From Andrena cerasifolii (lineage: Eukaryota; Arthropoda; Insecta; Hymenoptera; Andrenidae), in the NCBI RefSeq assembly GCF_050908995.1, contig NC_135126.1, forward strand, positions 14,012,001-14,076,000: DNA of 64,000 nt, read 5' to 3'. The position numbers and the translations under genes are program-made. This document shows, one piece after another, positions 1-13,139 of this stretch (position 1 is its first letter; each line of letters opens with the position of its first letter). The notes beneath the pieces are model-generated. The model was given only the letters and a program-made list of their open reading frames with translations. It was not told where the DNA came from and searched no databases.

Positions 1-2570
1 ACTGTATCCTCATTTTTTTCAAATTTTTCAATATTGCCCTGCTATTATAAAAATGCATTTGTTAAGAACCATCGTAAAATAAATGGTCAAAAATTTTTTT
101 TTTTAACTGAAATAATTTGTATTTAATACTCTTATGTCTCCACTATGAGCACCCAACAGTTAATTTTTATCAGTTTGTTAGTTCCACGGTTATAATTTAT
201 TGGAAAAAGATCAGCACTATATTTCCAAGATGCGTAAGGTGAACCATTTTTAAATTTTGATAAATCCTTCGAGATACGTTTATACATCGCTAAAGACTGC
301 ATCATATTCAAGTTTCAGCAAAATCCGAAAAGTTACTCCAAGAAACGACCGATTTCGCGCGGAATGGCGATCTTTTCATTTCACCGTTTTTACAACACAA
401 ACATCCGTTTACAGGATTACAGGGTTCACGTTCCAAAGTGGTGAATAAATGATGAGATAGGTGACGAAGAAGAAACTGTATTCAGGTTGGCTCGTAGGCA
501 GCATTAATTGCTGTCCACGATTGTCTCGAACGACATCGTCATTCATTGTTCCATTATCCCTGCCTTGATCGTCGTGAATTCTTTAATAAGATTTGCTGGG
601 GCGTCGATGTTTCCTTTCATTCGACGGTTCGTCCCTCTTAAAGGCGGGAGGAGGGACGTTGGCGGGATTAAGTAGGATTTAATAAGGAACGATGAGATTG
701 TTCCGCGTGCATTGCGTCCTGTAGATTATAATCAGTGGCGAAATGACGGATTACTGAGGTAAATAATGGAAAGTATTTCGGTATCCGATTGGCCAGTAAT
801 GATCGACGCAGAATTAAGCTGTTGCATTTTTAGGTGTTATTTAGATATTATTGGAAGTAGTAGCTGTTTTGATTTTGACCGAATTATTTATATATTTATT
901 TATGTAGATGTTTATGTGTAAAAGTGTTGCGGACGTTTGAAAATTGATAGTTGGGAGTACATATTGTTGTTGGGGCATAAACGCAAAGCTTGTATTGGTT
1001 ACATTTTGGAACATGTTTCGAAAACTTTAGATAGCAGGTGTTTGTCTTTGGCATTGTTAATTAGACATTAGCCAACATAGAGCAGTTAAGTCCTCTTCGA
1101 AGTCGCCTCTAATCATCTCTGTGAGTATTTTCTGCATTTTCCATCTAACGGATATATCTTTATCAAAATCTGTTCTTCAGATCTTGAACTAATCCCTACA
1201 AAATCTGAGCTAACAATAAGTTATCGTTTTAAAATATAAAAAATGTTTTCCATAAATTAGTTATGTTGTAATTATACTTAAGTAGAATTGTCATCTAAGT
1301 AGGTACTTGTAAGCAGGTGCTTGTATTTCATGAAATTCAAGTGAAGACCGCGTCAGTGTGATGAAGATTAAAATCAATTTTTCAACAACATTCAACATTC
1401 ATTTTGTATACTGAAACTTATTTATTCCATTGACAAAAATTGAATTAATATTTGTAAGATTCATATACAATATCTTCCTACGTTTACCAACATTTCTCCT
1501 AACGATCTAGAAGTTTCCAGAAAAGCCACAATTTTCACGCACTTTCCAGTTTAACGATTTACCACCATAATTCGCAATCTCCGATTACTGCGAGCTTTCT
1601 TAAAAAACGATGAAAAAATTCTCGTTCCACGAACTTGTTACCGAGGGGGGGCTCTTTTGCATGCTTTTGTATCGTCTCGTCGTCAATTTGCATTTAGAAA
1701 TTGTTAGGAAAGTGATATTCGCTGGAGTCTATTCTTCGGATAAAAATTTACGAACGCAGAGATAATTGAAGATTTTCCGATATCGCTCGTAGAGCCTGAT
1801 AAAGGTGAACGTTCCGTTTCCTTTTTTTCCTCGGGGATACCTGGTCCTTTACTAGCGCCAAAGTTATTAGTGGACGCTTTTCTTTTTAGAATTTTTTTAA
1901 TAAAGACAAGGGGCTCCTTAATGCATCCTTTAAATTTAGCGTTTTCTCAAAGCCATTTTCATGGCGCCGGATGTTACGAGAGGAACGACGTTACCATAAA
2001 AAAAAAGTAATTAAGAAACGCTTTTAACGTTACTTATAGCATAGCAACACATTTAGCATATGAAAACAACTCCTTAGACGCGATTCATTCGTTATAAAAT
2101 AAGTTTCACGATCGTTTTTTTTTAAATTTTGTAGTTCTCGAATAGTTTCAATGCACCCTGAAAACCGGCAAACGCGCCGCGAGCGTTGTGGAAAATAATT
2201 CCTATCCTTCCGCAGTGTTTTATTCGAGAGGGATGCAAATAATTGAAGAGGCGCCGGAGATCCTTCTCTTAATTGGAAGACATTGGCACTCGGTTTCACT
2301 TTCTTCTGGCTCGTAACGGTGTAGGCTGTGGTGGACCAAAATTGTCTTGCCTAACTCTGTGACGTTTTTTAAATCGTTCTACTTATGAGTTTCACAACAA
2401 CAGAACATTGAAAAATCGAGGGAAGCTGTTTTCTTGGTCGGTCTACCAAGAAAAACAACTTCCCTCAGTGGAATACGAACTTTTTGTCCGCTTAACCGTA
2501 ACCTTTAACTAAGAACCAGAAGACACTTGCTCTGACGACCTGGAATTTTCAATATTTAGAACCATTTTTT
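1..2570. other. Unique AT-rich non-coding DNA
   Basis: No gene, RNA gene or transposon end was recognised here. The stretch has A/T homopolymer runs (for example near 90-105 and 1995-2010) and a slightly more CpG-rich part around 500-800. Open frames are short and carry no recognisable domain. It is consistent with intron or intergenic DNA. Confidence 0.6.
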
Positions 2571-2576
2571 ATCAAA

Positions 2577-2840
2577 ATGGATGCCCAGAAACGTCTAATA
2601 TTCTACAGTTTATTAATACTCATCGGCATCCATGATTTGACACTGGTCTCGTTAACAAACCGCCCGTCCGGATCGTGGCCTTCCCTTTCAGTCGCATCCC
2701 ACAAGGTCTGCAAAAAGTGCCATTTCCATCCTGGAGTGACCCTGCGTCGCAGCTTAACCGCATTCCCTCTCAGCCGCGGTAATCTTAAATGCCAGCATTT
2801 GCTGCCACCGCCCCCCCCGCTTCGACACGGAGAAACGTAA
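2577..2840 (+). other. Weak candidate small ORF with hydrophobic N-terminus
   Basis: An 87-codon open frame begins with ATG preceded by three adenines (a reasonable insect start context). After a charged start (MDAQKR) its first 26 residues form a hydrophobic stretch resembling a signal peptide (FYSLLILIGI). The rest is low in recognisable structure: one CxxC pair (VCKKCHF), then a proline run encoded by a C-rich tract near the C-terminus. I do not recognise the family. It lies at the left edge of a GC-elevated block. The hydrophobic start is the only positive sign, and it could be chance in AT-rich DNA. It could also be an exon fragment, but I saw no convincing splice donor. Confidence 0.12.
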
Positions 2841-3417
2841 ATAAAGCAGTCCGCGAGACAATGGGCCGCGCGACTAAGTTTTTCGCGCGTAAAAAGCCGC
2901 GTGCCCGAACGAACCTAGCGAAATTACTGGTTTTGCTTGGCTCCCGTCTGAATGGAAGTCGACAGCACTTCGCAGCTACCGTGCACTCAACTACTTAATA
3001 ATGTAACAGTCAGCCAACCACTATGCGCCCATTATGCTTCTATGCACGCTGCACGAGAACCAGAGGTAACAGCCCGGCTGTTGTAATATGGGATTCTCAT
3101 CCTGTGTCCTGTTACCCCTCCGTTGTATCTGTGACGTGCGGAAAAACCGACGGATCATCCGGTACGCTGTCAGTGGTGGTACACTTTGTCCAGATTCATC
3201 GTCTCGCAGTTCCTGGACCTGTTCTACCTGTGCACGTTGTCCAAGTAGCAGGAACGGGGGTGGGTAACTTGGTCAACATCCCTGTCCCCCATTCGCAACT
3301 TACTTTTAATCCCACAAGTTTTAGTGATAAGGAGTGAGGAGCTGTTGTTCCCCTGCACTCGAAAGTTACCGTTCAGTCGTAGCTGACTACACGGTAGCAG
3401 CGTTCGAAACGTTTCGA
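2650..3417. other. GC-elevated block with several open frames
   Basis: This block is clearly richer in G+C than its surroundings and holds overlapping open frames on the plus strand (about 2789-2998 and 3023-3337). None has a recognisable domain. The 3023-3337 frame translates to a valine- and histidine-rich peptide without visible motifs. It could be a decayed transposon interior, given the mariner-like terminal repeat directly after it at 3418, or a CpG-rich regulatory segment. I cannot decide between these. Confidence 0.3.
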
Positions 3418-3447
3418 TTAGGTTGGTGCGGATAAAATGTCCGAATT
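3418..3447 (+). mobile_element. Solo mariner-like terminal inverted repeat
   Basis: The stretch begins TTAGGTTGGTGCGGATAAAA, matching the typical start of mariner-family terminal repeats (TTAGGTTGG followed by a short AT-rich extension ending near TCCG). A TA dinucleotide sits at the expected target position. I found no partner repeat nearby and no transposase remnant, so this is probably one end of a truncated mariner or MITE. Confidence 0.4.
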
Positions 3448-6400
3448 ATATTTTTATTAATTAAAATATGACCTATTACAAATGACACATTTTGGCCACC
3501 GAAATACAAGCACATTTATTCTTTTTTTTTTTAAAGAAATTGTGCTTTTGGATAGGGTAAATTCTTCGAGATCATTTTTTTGGAAATCGTTTTGTTAAAA
3601 TAGGAGATAAGTGGTCGGAGATAGGTCGGCGAATATGGCGGATGTAGAGGTTCTTGCTTCATATTTTGTCATTGCGCGTGTAAAAGGAAGTGCATACCTA
3701 TCTCCAGCTGGCGTTGCTCTTGACTTCCATTAGGCTGCGCGGAATAGTCGTGTATGTAATGCATTCCTAAATAATTTGTGTGCTATCTGTCGTAAGTAAG
3801 TACACTTTGACGAGTAGGTATAAACGTAGGCTCTCGCTACACCGCGCCTCGCCTCGCCTCGGCTCATTTTATTCTTCCTCCTCTTTTCTTATATAGTTTG
3901 GCAATTTGACTCACACTGCGCCTCGCCTCACATGTCACATCCAGTTAATTAATGTCTGGAAAAATTGAGCTACATAAAATCGGCAATTTCGCACGCAGCA
4001 ACCTAATGTTTTCTCCCACACTGTGTCAGCTACACACGCGTTTCCCTTCGTCCTGGTTGAGCTTGTCCGGCTCGCCCTACATCTACTGCTCCTCTCTCAG
4101 ATCCTCTGGCATCCCAGGACGCAGCAGCGAGGGATTGCCCTTTGAGCGCCCGAGTGACGTGTTTAACCCCTTCTCTGCTGCCGCTGCTACTATACTTCTA
4201 CCTCCGTCACTGGGGCTCGTTCATTTTCCGCTGCTCGAATATAATGGGCGCGGGTGGCGGATGATTGATGCACTGGCTGGATTGATACACTCGCGATTAG
4301 CCTATAACCGCTGTCAGTCTACGGGCTTCGTGATTGAAGGGTGTTTGTTGTTCTCGAGGATGTGGTGTGCTGAATTTCTGTTCCGTTATTCTCCTCTCTT
4401 CGCTTTACTTTCCTTCTTTTTCAGGGGGTAATTCGTTGGTAAACATTTTTATAAGGATTCAGTTAAATGTAGCACCCAGATCTTGACGGCTTATCTTTCG
4501 GTTAAGGATCTTCTTCTTCCTCAACCCTTCCGTAGAAATTGTTTGCTGGTATCGCTTAAGACGTTGCATCGATTTGCATGCCAGCAAGCTAAGAATGTAA
4601 ATCATCCTGAAGTAAATTGGAGGAAATGGGTTAGATTTATTTGTGCAACGTGTCCAGAACGCGGAATTGCATATTAATGATATATTGGATTTATTAAACT
4701 CTATGAAATTCAAATGTAGAAACAAAATATTTAGCAATTCGTGCCTCGCATTCTCCTCATACATTGATTCCGCGCATACATTTGCTTGCCGTTAAAGAGG
4801 GTAGATATGCAAATTCGGTAGAACGTTGAATAATGCGGTTGGAAGGTTTTACAGCTCGCGTTAACCACATTCTGGCATTGTTAACTAACGCAACATCGTT
4901 GGAAATCGTTCGAGATGCATTGAAAAATATTGCTCCCAGTACATCCCCGGAATGGATTTGTTATTGATTTCCTTTGTCAGTACCCTTCGCCGTTCACACT
5001 TTTATATTCGCCAGTGCCCGGCGCGGATTATTTCTATAAATTCGTACAGCTGCACCTCGCTCTCCGTTAACGTTGAAAGTATTTTCTGCTTTGCTTCTTA
5101 AAGCCGTCATTTGTAGGCACAAAAGGAACGTTCGTTCGTATTTCGTTCAGAGGGAAAAAAAATCGATGGGAGGATACTCAATTGCAACGTTCCGCGCGGT
5201 TCTCCTGTCTGGGACAATTATCATGAGATTTGCAGGGTAAAAAAAGGTATTTGCACTCCCGGCACGTTGTTCACCGTACGTTTTATTTATTCCAATCTCT
5301 TATTCCTTTGTCCACAGTGTCGTTATCTTTCCAACGAAAAAATCGTTGTACTTTTCCAACGGGGTAACAAGAGAAAAGAGTTTCTCCTCCTTCGCCACAT
5401 GTGGACGCCGCCGCGGCAACATTGTTAACGCGGGACGCGTGTCAATCGTTGTTTGCGTTTTAATTAGAATTAAAATTTAATTAAAACGGACACTCTGGGG
5501 GAAACAATTACGGTAATTTTGTTCGTGACGGCGGCCAATCAATTTTTCAAACAAATTGCTGGCTTCTACAGCGACGGTAGGAGGACGCGGTTTTTAATTG
5601 CACATTTTTTTTCTTGCCGCTTTTTCGTCGCCTTCGATCGCTCCTCTTCGGCTCTTTTCTGTGTCAGCCACCGTGAATTTTACGCTTCAATGACAGTGGT
5701 GTAGCGTGCGCATTTTTGCAACGAGAGAAAAATCCTATATAATAACTCTTTACATATGTTTCCGCCACGTGACGGGGGGAAACCGATCGACCTAGTAAAT
5801 TGAACCACTAAGGCGACTGCATCCCACTTCTGCGTGGCTCCGAAATTCGACCCAAAGCACCGTTGTCGCGTGGATCTATGTTATACCGACGTTGTGTCAG
5901 TGGCAGTAAAAATTTCGCGATAAATTTTGTGGACGCAATGTGCATCTTGCATCGACTTGAAAATGTCCGTCGGAACGACCTCGCTCGGGATACTGAACGG
6001 TATCGTCGACCACTGGGCCACTTGGTGTTTTTCAGCGACACACTTTATGGGAGAGGTAATAAAATATATTACGGTGGGTCAGTAACGTCGCTGTGGTGAA
6101 TAAACGAAAGAATGCGCGACTTAAGGAAGCTGCAACACGCGGTTGTGTAAATATCGGCGAGCTGATTTTTGGGAAATACGTGAAGGAGGAAAGGGAGGTG
6201 CTGCAGTTTGCGATTCACCGCATTCCGATATGTTGAGGATAATAATTCTCCTATTCGATTTTGTTCGGAGACAGTTCCTAATAATCTGTGTTTATGCTGC
6301 TTGAATTCTTCGATCACATCACAGCTTTTAATCACTGAAATTTAGAAATACCTATCTTGGTTTCAAAACTTAAAAAACATGATGCGTAAGAATTTGTCAT

Positions 6401-7078
6401 TCGGTCTAACTTCCTTCCTTGATTTCTTCACAGAGATAGCATACACGGATCAATAGATCAACTGTGCAACGAAGCGCTGAGCAAATTATTTATCATTTTC
6501 CGTTTTAGTTTTACCTAAAATATTATAATCATTATTTTTCCACTCACTGCAAACTATCGCAGCAACGAGCAGATGCTCCGAAACTTATTGAAACGAGAGT
6601 TCGAAAGGATTTGCAGGTAAAATTAGCCCGGAAAGAGCCCATATGTTCCCCAATTCAGTCGTTATTAATTGAACCACGAGCATTCCACGAAGTAGCCACT
6701 TGACGGGATTAATAGTTTATTTGATTACAGCGCGGCTGTGCCTAATACTCGATGATGAATAAACGCGGTGTACTCGCGTGTTTAATTTCCCGGCTATCCC
6801 GGCCCGCCTTCCTCCCCTGATAGCCGCAGAGCCAGGCCGGAAATTATAGTGCCCGCTTGAAATTTTCATTCGGCGCACACCTGCGCCAGTTTTTACTACG
6901 GCCGAAAATTTTAAATGCGTTTATGTCGAGTCAATAAAACGCCGGTGCCAGCGTTCTCTGGCGTCGCTCCTCCGGAAATCTCGTCGTAAAAGCTGGGTGC
7001 TCGTGTTTTTCCCGGAATTAACATATCACCCAATCGATACCCATCCACTACTCACTCCCTCGTGTCGTTATACGTTTC
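3448..7078. other. Unique DNA with short GCCTC repeats
   Basis: No gene recognised. Near 3846-3860 there are three tandem GCCTC units, and the same words recur near 3919-3929. The plus-strand open frame of 159 codons at 3952-4431 has no recognisable domain and mixed low-complexity composition. From 4.4 to 7.0 kb the DNA alternates AT-rich and CpG-rich patches (for example 5.1-6.0 kb and 6.75-7.0 kb) without terminal repeats or RNA genes that I can identify. Confidence 0.5.

Positions 7079-7107
<29 letters not shown>
7079..7107. repeat. Poly(A) tract, 29 bases
   Basis: An uninterrupted run of A on the plus strand. No retroposed gene, target-site duplication or polyadenylation signal was seen upstream that would mark it as the tail of a retrocopy, so I treat it as a simple repeat. 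Confidence 0.95.
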
Positions 7108-7109
<2 letters not shown>

Positions 7110-8599
7110 GGAGAAAGAAAAAATACGCGGCTACATTCACTCTCTGGCGAGGAATAGCAACGAAACGCGAGCGAGAATGCGATGGTGAAGGGCGATTTAA
7201 TCGCGATCCATTACGCGTGTACCGTTCGAGCGATTCGCGCCCTCTTAAAAGGGGGTAATAAACGTCATTGTCGATGGACGCGAACGAATTTCGGCGACGA
7301 GCACCATGCACTGTCAACCTGACGTTGTTAGGTCGTCTATCGCACGGGCGTATCGGTATCGCGAATTGTTTCCCACCCGATTCGAAACATTTGTTGTGTT
7401 TTTTTTGTTTGTTTGTGGGCACAGGGGTGAGTGAGAAGAGAGAAGAACGCGCGGCGCCCCGACAGAACGCGAAAATAAAGCACGTGTGAACGGCACGCGT
7501 AGCATAAAACTCACAACCGCGTATGGCGAATGTAAATCGCGGAGGATTGGACGCGCATGAATTTAACCGCTCCTGTATGTAAATTTTGAGTGGTACCAGG
7601 GGGTAGGAAGGATGGGACGGCTAGGTGCGAGCAGGGGAGGGGGCGGCAGGGAAAGGCAAAGTGGACGGGTGCATGTAAATTTTATTGCAATCAGCTATTG
7701 TAAACAGAATTAACGACGGTGCAACGCGAAAACTATTTGTCCCCCCCCCGTCTGGCTCTAGTCGACTCTCTGCGAAAGTTGGTAATCGTGGGTTCCGGTG
7801 TACGCACGGATTCCTTGAAATGTAGCATCGCGTGGGTTCGTTGGTTGGGGCTTTTAACTTAATTTAGGTGTGATGTTGGTCTGATAATAACGGGGAACGT
7901 GAATGTGAAATATAAAAGTGGAATGCGTGGGCAGTCGCAGTTAATAAGCGAGGGGACGTAATAGGTGCGTGTGCTGTAAATGATTTTGTATGTTTTGACG
8001 GGGCTCTGAGTTGGAACGGTGTATAGTTTGAAAGAGTAGCTTTGTTTTCTTAAAAGAATCAAATTTATCTTGACGTATTTTCGAATAGAATATTCTGATT
8101 TGTTTTTATCATATTGCGCGGAACATAAACGCGAATTGAAGGATTTATATTCTATTGTGCAGCGAGCAGGTCTGGGGAATATTGGAGATGTAAAAGAACG
8201 GAACAGTTACATCTTGTGGAGCAGTGAAACTAAACTACAGTTTACTGAAAGCAGCAAAATTTTTGGTTCCAGAAGGGGACGTACAATTCAAGCATTTATA
8301 TATATAGCATTTATATACTTGCTAAACTATGTTCCCTTTTTATTATTTTGCGAACAGAAATGATACTTCTCTGTAGTCGTTCCATTTGTCTCGATGTCTG
8401 CGACAATAATTGTTAAAAAATTTTAGATTTGAATCAATTGCACGCTTTAGGGGTTATATATATATATTGCTCACAACTAAAAATTTGCATTTTTTGAGTT
8501 ATTAGTATAGAAAAAGCGGTTGTTGTCTATAAAACTTTCAAACCCGTTTTCCCTAAAATCGTGAATTTCTAGTTATGTAATTGTTGCAGAAAATGAGCG
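7108..8599. other. Unique DNA, CpG-rich then AT-rich
   Basis: 7.1-7.8 kb is CpG-rich with G-runs, including a C9 tract at 7741. 7.85-8.6 kb is AT-rich, with a short TA run near 8458-8467. Open frames on both strands overlap each other and carry no domains. No gene recognised. Confidence 0.5.
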
Positions 8600-9272
8600 A
8601 TATGTTTAGCCGCTGCGAAAATGAATGATTATAGGATTTCTTTAGGTGTTTTATTAATCAAAATAAGAGAAAATACTTATTACACATAATTTATTAGTCC
8701 TAGTCCATAAAGTGTACGGAAAGATTTATTTTCAATAATTTTTGTTTTAAATTATTTATGATTTTAGAGGTTGTTTAGACGATTGCAGAAAAAATAGTCA
8801 GCATGATGTCTCCTTTAAACAGCGATGGATCTGAAAAGTAAAATGATATTCTTGTAAAATAATGTTGCCATTTGGGCTGACTGGCAAATTTTTTAATTTC
8901 AAACGAATAAACAATTTGTGGCACTTTAAAGTTAAATGAATGTTTTTCATGCAAAATCTTGCTCTGAAATTGTGCATAAAAAATGAATTAAACAAAATAT
9001 CAAGAAAATGGCTTGTCAGCCCATAATGGCAACATTATTTTACAAGAATATCATTTTATTTTTCAGGTCCATCGATGTTTAAAGCAGATATGCTGACTAT
9101 TTTTTCTGCAGTGGTCTAAGGATCTTCCAAAATCATAAATAATTTCGTAGAAAAATTATTGTAAGTAAATACTAACAAAAATCATGTGTAATAAGTATTT
9201 TGTTTTATTCTTTTTTACTAAAACTGCAAGAAAATTCCTAAAATTATTCATTTTCACCGCGGCTAAACGTAC
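8600..9272. mobile_element. Long imperfect palindrome (fold-back element or hairpin locus)
   Basis: The left arm (about 8600-8885) and right arm (about 9010-9272) are reverse complements over roughly 270-290 bases, with a 124-base spacer. The outer ends pair around GTTTAGCCGC / GCGGCTAAAC. A well conserved inner core runs from GCAGAAAAAATAGTCAGCAT through a block containing ATGATATTCTTGTAAAATAA to the GGGCTGAC words at the loop. Small indels separate the arms, so this is an ageing fold-back repeat rather than a recent one. No transposase is encoded and no clear target-site duplication was found. A transcript from either strand would fold into a very long hairpin. Confidence 0.9.
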
Positions 9273-11596
9273 GTAACCCCTTGAAAGAAGCAATCTCCCT
9301 TTTTTCTCGTTGCATTATTGCAAACGGCTAAACAATCGTGCTCTTCAATTTCTCAATGTACACTCTGTACATACAGAATAACTACCTAACAATACTACCC
9401 GACATAGAAGGCGCATGCATGGAATTTTTATACATTTACCCGTTTTTGAAACCAGTCACGCTGCCATGTAACAAACAGAATCCACACTACTCTATTATAT
9501 CTCCAGCGTTGTACAAACATTTTCAATAAATGTTCACGCAACTCTCGGGCTTTCAATTGAAATTTATCGTGCCGGTTGCTGTGCAAAACATTTGCCATTT
9601 TCATGGCGCTTTAATTACCAACTTTCGGGGAACGGTGGAATTTCGACGAAAGCTCGATAAGATCGAACGCGTCGATACACACGCGCGGCTTTCGAACAAC
9701 GATTCGAAAAATCTGGCGGTCTGGCAGCCAGACGGGGGCCATAAATTCGAGACACTTGCATGCAAATTGTTAGGGCCGCCAGACACACGCAAACTTTATT
9801 ACGTTCGCGACCGTTTGAAAAGCGTTCCTCTTTTTCTCGCCCGTGGGACAGCGAACGGAGAGAAAGGAGAGCGCGTGCTGGCCAAGGGCAATCGATGAAA
9901 TCCTATTACGTTTAAAATTCACGAACATTTAACCGCCCCCCGCTGCGCGCAATTTGCATATCTTTCCCGCACGGCCATCTTCTCGTCTCTTATAATGGCA
10001 ATAAGTGCATGACGGTGCACCACAGTGGCCACCTGCGAACTTACTATATTAAGCCAAGAACAAAGGGATGTTCAGGTGCTCCCTTCCTTCCTTTTTCCTC
10101 CTACTACACTGTTTTTTTTTTTATCAGATTTTACAGTCAAGATTCACAGTAGACTCAGCTTTAGGGACTACCGTTTTCATTTCGGGCAAAGTACTTTTCT
10201 CAAATAGCAGTTTAGATTCATCGCGTTTCTGGAACTAGATCCTTGCAAATTGGGAGCATTTTTTAGGGATTTTCAGAGAGAAATGAATTAACTTCTTTGC
10301 TCGGATAAGCGTTAGCAGTAGATGGGATCTGAAACATTTGAAATCGCTTCGAATCTGTACTGTGTATGCGGTGACTAATTCGAATCACTTTCCATTCGTA
10401 GCTTAAACTTCTTGATAAGCCTTGAGTCTTTAAAATCTCGATACGTCCTGAAAATCATGGAAGTCGTAAAGAAGGATTCATTAGCAAGGATTTCCATATT
10501 GAGCAAAAATATAAAATCTTGAACAAAGATTTAACAGTTTTCTTACATTTATATTCTTGCTTCCCAAATTTTTTGAGTTGCGAATTAAGATACTCGTCTG
10601 TATATTTTAGTGTACTTAATATTTATTCAAATATTCGTTTCTTCCACGTGTACCGTTAAGAACGTTGAAAATTCACCTTCAAAGCTTCCTTCGGAAAATT
10701 GAAACCATTTTCGAAAGTGACACGTTTCGGCCCACTTTAGACAGTCCCCTGTCACTTTGCTCGAGAAAAAGTCGCTTATTTTTAAAAACTAATCCTTATT
10801 AAGCTTATGCTAAGAAGGTGGATATTTTTAAATTTCAATTTCAAACAAGCAACCAATCGCCGCCTGTCAACTCGACTATTCCTCAAAGACCCCCATCCCC
10901 GGAAAAAAGTCCGCGGACGCCCTTGCTGGCCATAATTTCAAACGGATCGCAGTGGCTCAAAGCAGGCGAGAAGAAATTATAACGTTGCGAGGGTGATGCT
11001 TACTTAAACCGCGCCGAACAGAAAAATACCTGGCGAATATTGACGCGAAAACGGTGGATTGCGTCCGGAGATCGCGGCGAACGCAATTAACGGATTTTCA
11101 GCGTTCGCGAAATGAGGTTGACTCGCCGGTTAACGGACCTCGATTACCTTCGATCGGCTAAATATTTGTCGCGGTTACACATCGTTCGCTATCCCAAACA
11201 AAGAGGAAGGAACAACCCACCGAGCCCAATACAGTGCCTGCTCTCTCACAAAAGGCAGACACAAACAAAAAAAAAAAAAACGGCAAGAAGAAAGATGAGA
11301 GTGGGGGAGGAGGAAGGAAACGAACGAAAAAATTCAAATTTCCCCTGTAGACTGCGGCATCAAAAGGGCCGGGAAGCACAATAGGGAGGACATAGACACG
11401 GAGGAAAGGTGTGTCGTTGCGCGACAGTCGAAATGCGAGTCCGCAGTCTTCCCGTCCCCTATTTTCCGAAAATCGTGAAATCTTTTGATTCTAACCGCGG
11501 TGAGACGGCATGGTTCGCCCCGTTCAAAGCGCAATAAGCAAGCGAGGCATGTAATCGACTATCTGGCAGTAAATCCTCTGTGGCGAATGTACAGGG
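9273..11596. other. Unique DNA, no gene recognised
   Basis: The 9.5-10.0 kb part is CpG-rich and holds a 122-codon plus-strand open frame (9530-9898) that lacks any recognisable domain and is overlapped by an open frame on the other strand. 10.0-10.9 kb is AT-rich and 10.9-11.55 kb is again CpG-rich, with a 14-base A run at 11267-11280. No terminal repeats or RNA genes seen. Confidence 0.5.
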
Positions 11597-11647
<51 letters not shown>

Positions 11648-11685
11648 TCATCTCTCTCTCATCTCTCCCTCTCTCTCTCTTTCTC

Positions 11686-11719
<34 letters not shown>

Positions 11720-11732
11720 CCTCTCTCTCTCT
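11597..11732. repeat. CT/GA dinucleotide microsatellite
   Basis: About 136 bp of nearly uninterrupted CT repeats on the plus strand, with a few CAT and CCC interruptions near 11645-11670 and 11695-11720. The serine/leucine open frames across it are artefacts of the repeat. GA tracts of this kind can bind GAGA-type factors in insects, but nothing here shows that. Confidence 0.97.
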
Positions 11733-13139
11733 GCGCCCATACCGAGCCTCAGTTACCACCAAATTCCAGATCCGTATTTACTGGCTTCTCTGTTGTACTC
11801 GTCGATTGGTAACCGTGCCATCATCGTGTGTGTTCAAGTTGATTCAAGCTCCGAACACCTCCCGGTGAACTGTTTTAACGTCTCTGTACACACGTCCGTT
11901 TCGTGTTAAGCATTTGGGAACGGAGTAGTTAGTTTTTATCTTGAGCACTTGTCAGTTTCGTATCCGTACGGCGAAATTACGGATGGCTTTTCATTTACAA
12001 CAGTTCCGTGGGGTACTGACCAGTGTTAACAAATATCGTTTGCTTGCTTTACAATGGAGAGGTCCACACTTTGCCGTGTCAGTGACGTCTGTTTCCTTCA
12101 GCGTGGAATTCACGTTGTTTAAATAATATAACGAATAATATAGGAACCAGTTTTGAGAAATACAGATATTATTCAGGTTTCATGACAGCTGATATCGTTA
12201 TGAACAATCATAAAACGTCACCTATTAAAAAATGGCGACTACTACAAGTATGAAATGAAGTCGGTAAATAAATTAATAAGTGTATCTTCAGTTCGACACA
12301 AAAAGGATTGGAAAATAACATTAAAAATTTACACGACCCACTTTCTATTAACACTTCATTCCTTTTAATCCAAAACGCCCAGCACCGTGTTTATTTTTAC
12401 GAGCAATACTTGATGTTTAATAAACTAATGGTTACCCATCAAATCGACAAATATCCCTGTATATATATATATATATCATTTTATCCCTGGCTGTGGAGAG
12501 TACTTTTCACATTCTATTCACTTATTTCAATTACACCTTTTTCGTGTTTAATTTAGATTGTATCGAAGTATGGACAGGTAGAATGTGTGGATGTACTTTT
12601 AATCGTGAACCTTTCGGGGTCGCATTTTCCACGGGAAATCCGATAAAATTCGCTGGCGCGCGGCGCGGAAAAGTTGATGTATTATTTCGCCGTGTAGTGT
12701 CCGTAAGACAGACAGGTTTCGTTGTTGCGCAGGGGAAGCTCGTTAACTGGCAATTTCGGTGGAAATTAGTTGAGTAGTTTGCAGAGTATTCGAGCGCGAT
12801 TTTCGTACTGCGTACATTTCGTTTTACGTGGTTCTGATCGGTGGGGGGGTGGGGGATAAAAATCTGCCGCGTCGGGCGCAATTCGTGAAAATTGTTGCAG
12901 TTTCGCGGGATGATATTGTTTGCGATAAAAGTGAACTGATTGAACGGACTCCGTGATTGTTTGTTAACGATGTTACGCTCCCGTCCGGCACGGTTTATAA
13001 AATGAGATACAACAAAGTGGCAAGTGGTGTGTTGGATGTCATATTTTGCGTATCATATTGGTTAAAAATGGATAATTATGGTACCCCGGTCTGTGGTCTG
13101 CATTCGAAGTCTCACCTTCCTTTTATACACAACTAGTAA
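11733..13139. other. Unique DNA with a short TA repeat
   Basis: No gene recognised. A TA/AT run lies at about 12460-12476. 12.55-12.95 kb is CpG-rich with a G7 run near 12843. Short overlapping frames on both strands carry no domains. Confidence 0.5.

Noticed and set aside
7079..7107. Poly(A) as the tail of a retrocopied gene
   Set aside because: No coding remnant, polyadenylation signal or flanking duplication found upstream.
8798..8995. Open frame within the large palindrome
   Set aside because: It spans one arm and the loop of the inverted repeat. The arm sequence is repeated in inverted form, and no protein family is recognised.
9530..9898. 122-codon plus-strand open frame
   Set aside because: No domain, opposite-strand frame of 63 codons within it, and amino-acid composition typical of translated non-coding DNA.
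11485..11909. Two open frames across the CT microsatellite
   Set aside because: A dinucleotide repeat gives Ser-Leu repeats without stops in every frame. No evidence of a gene.
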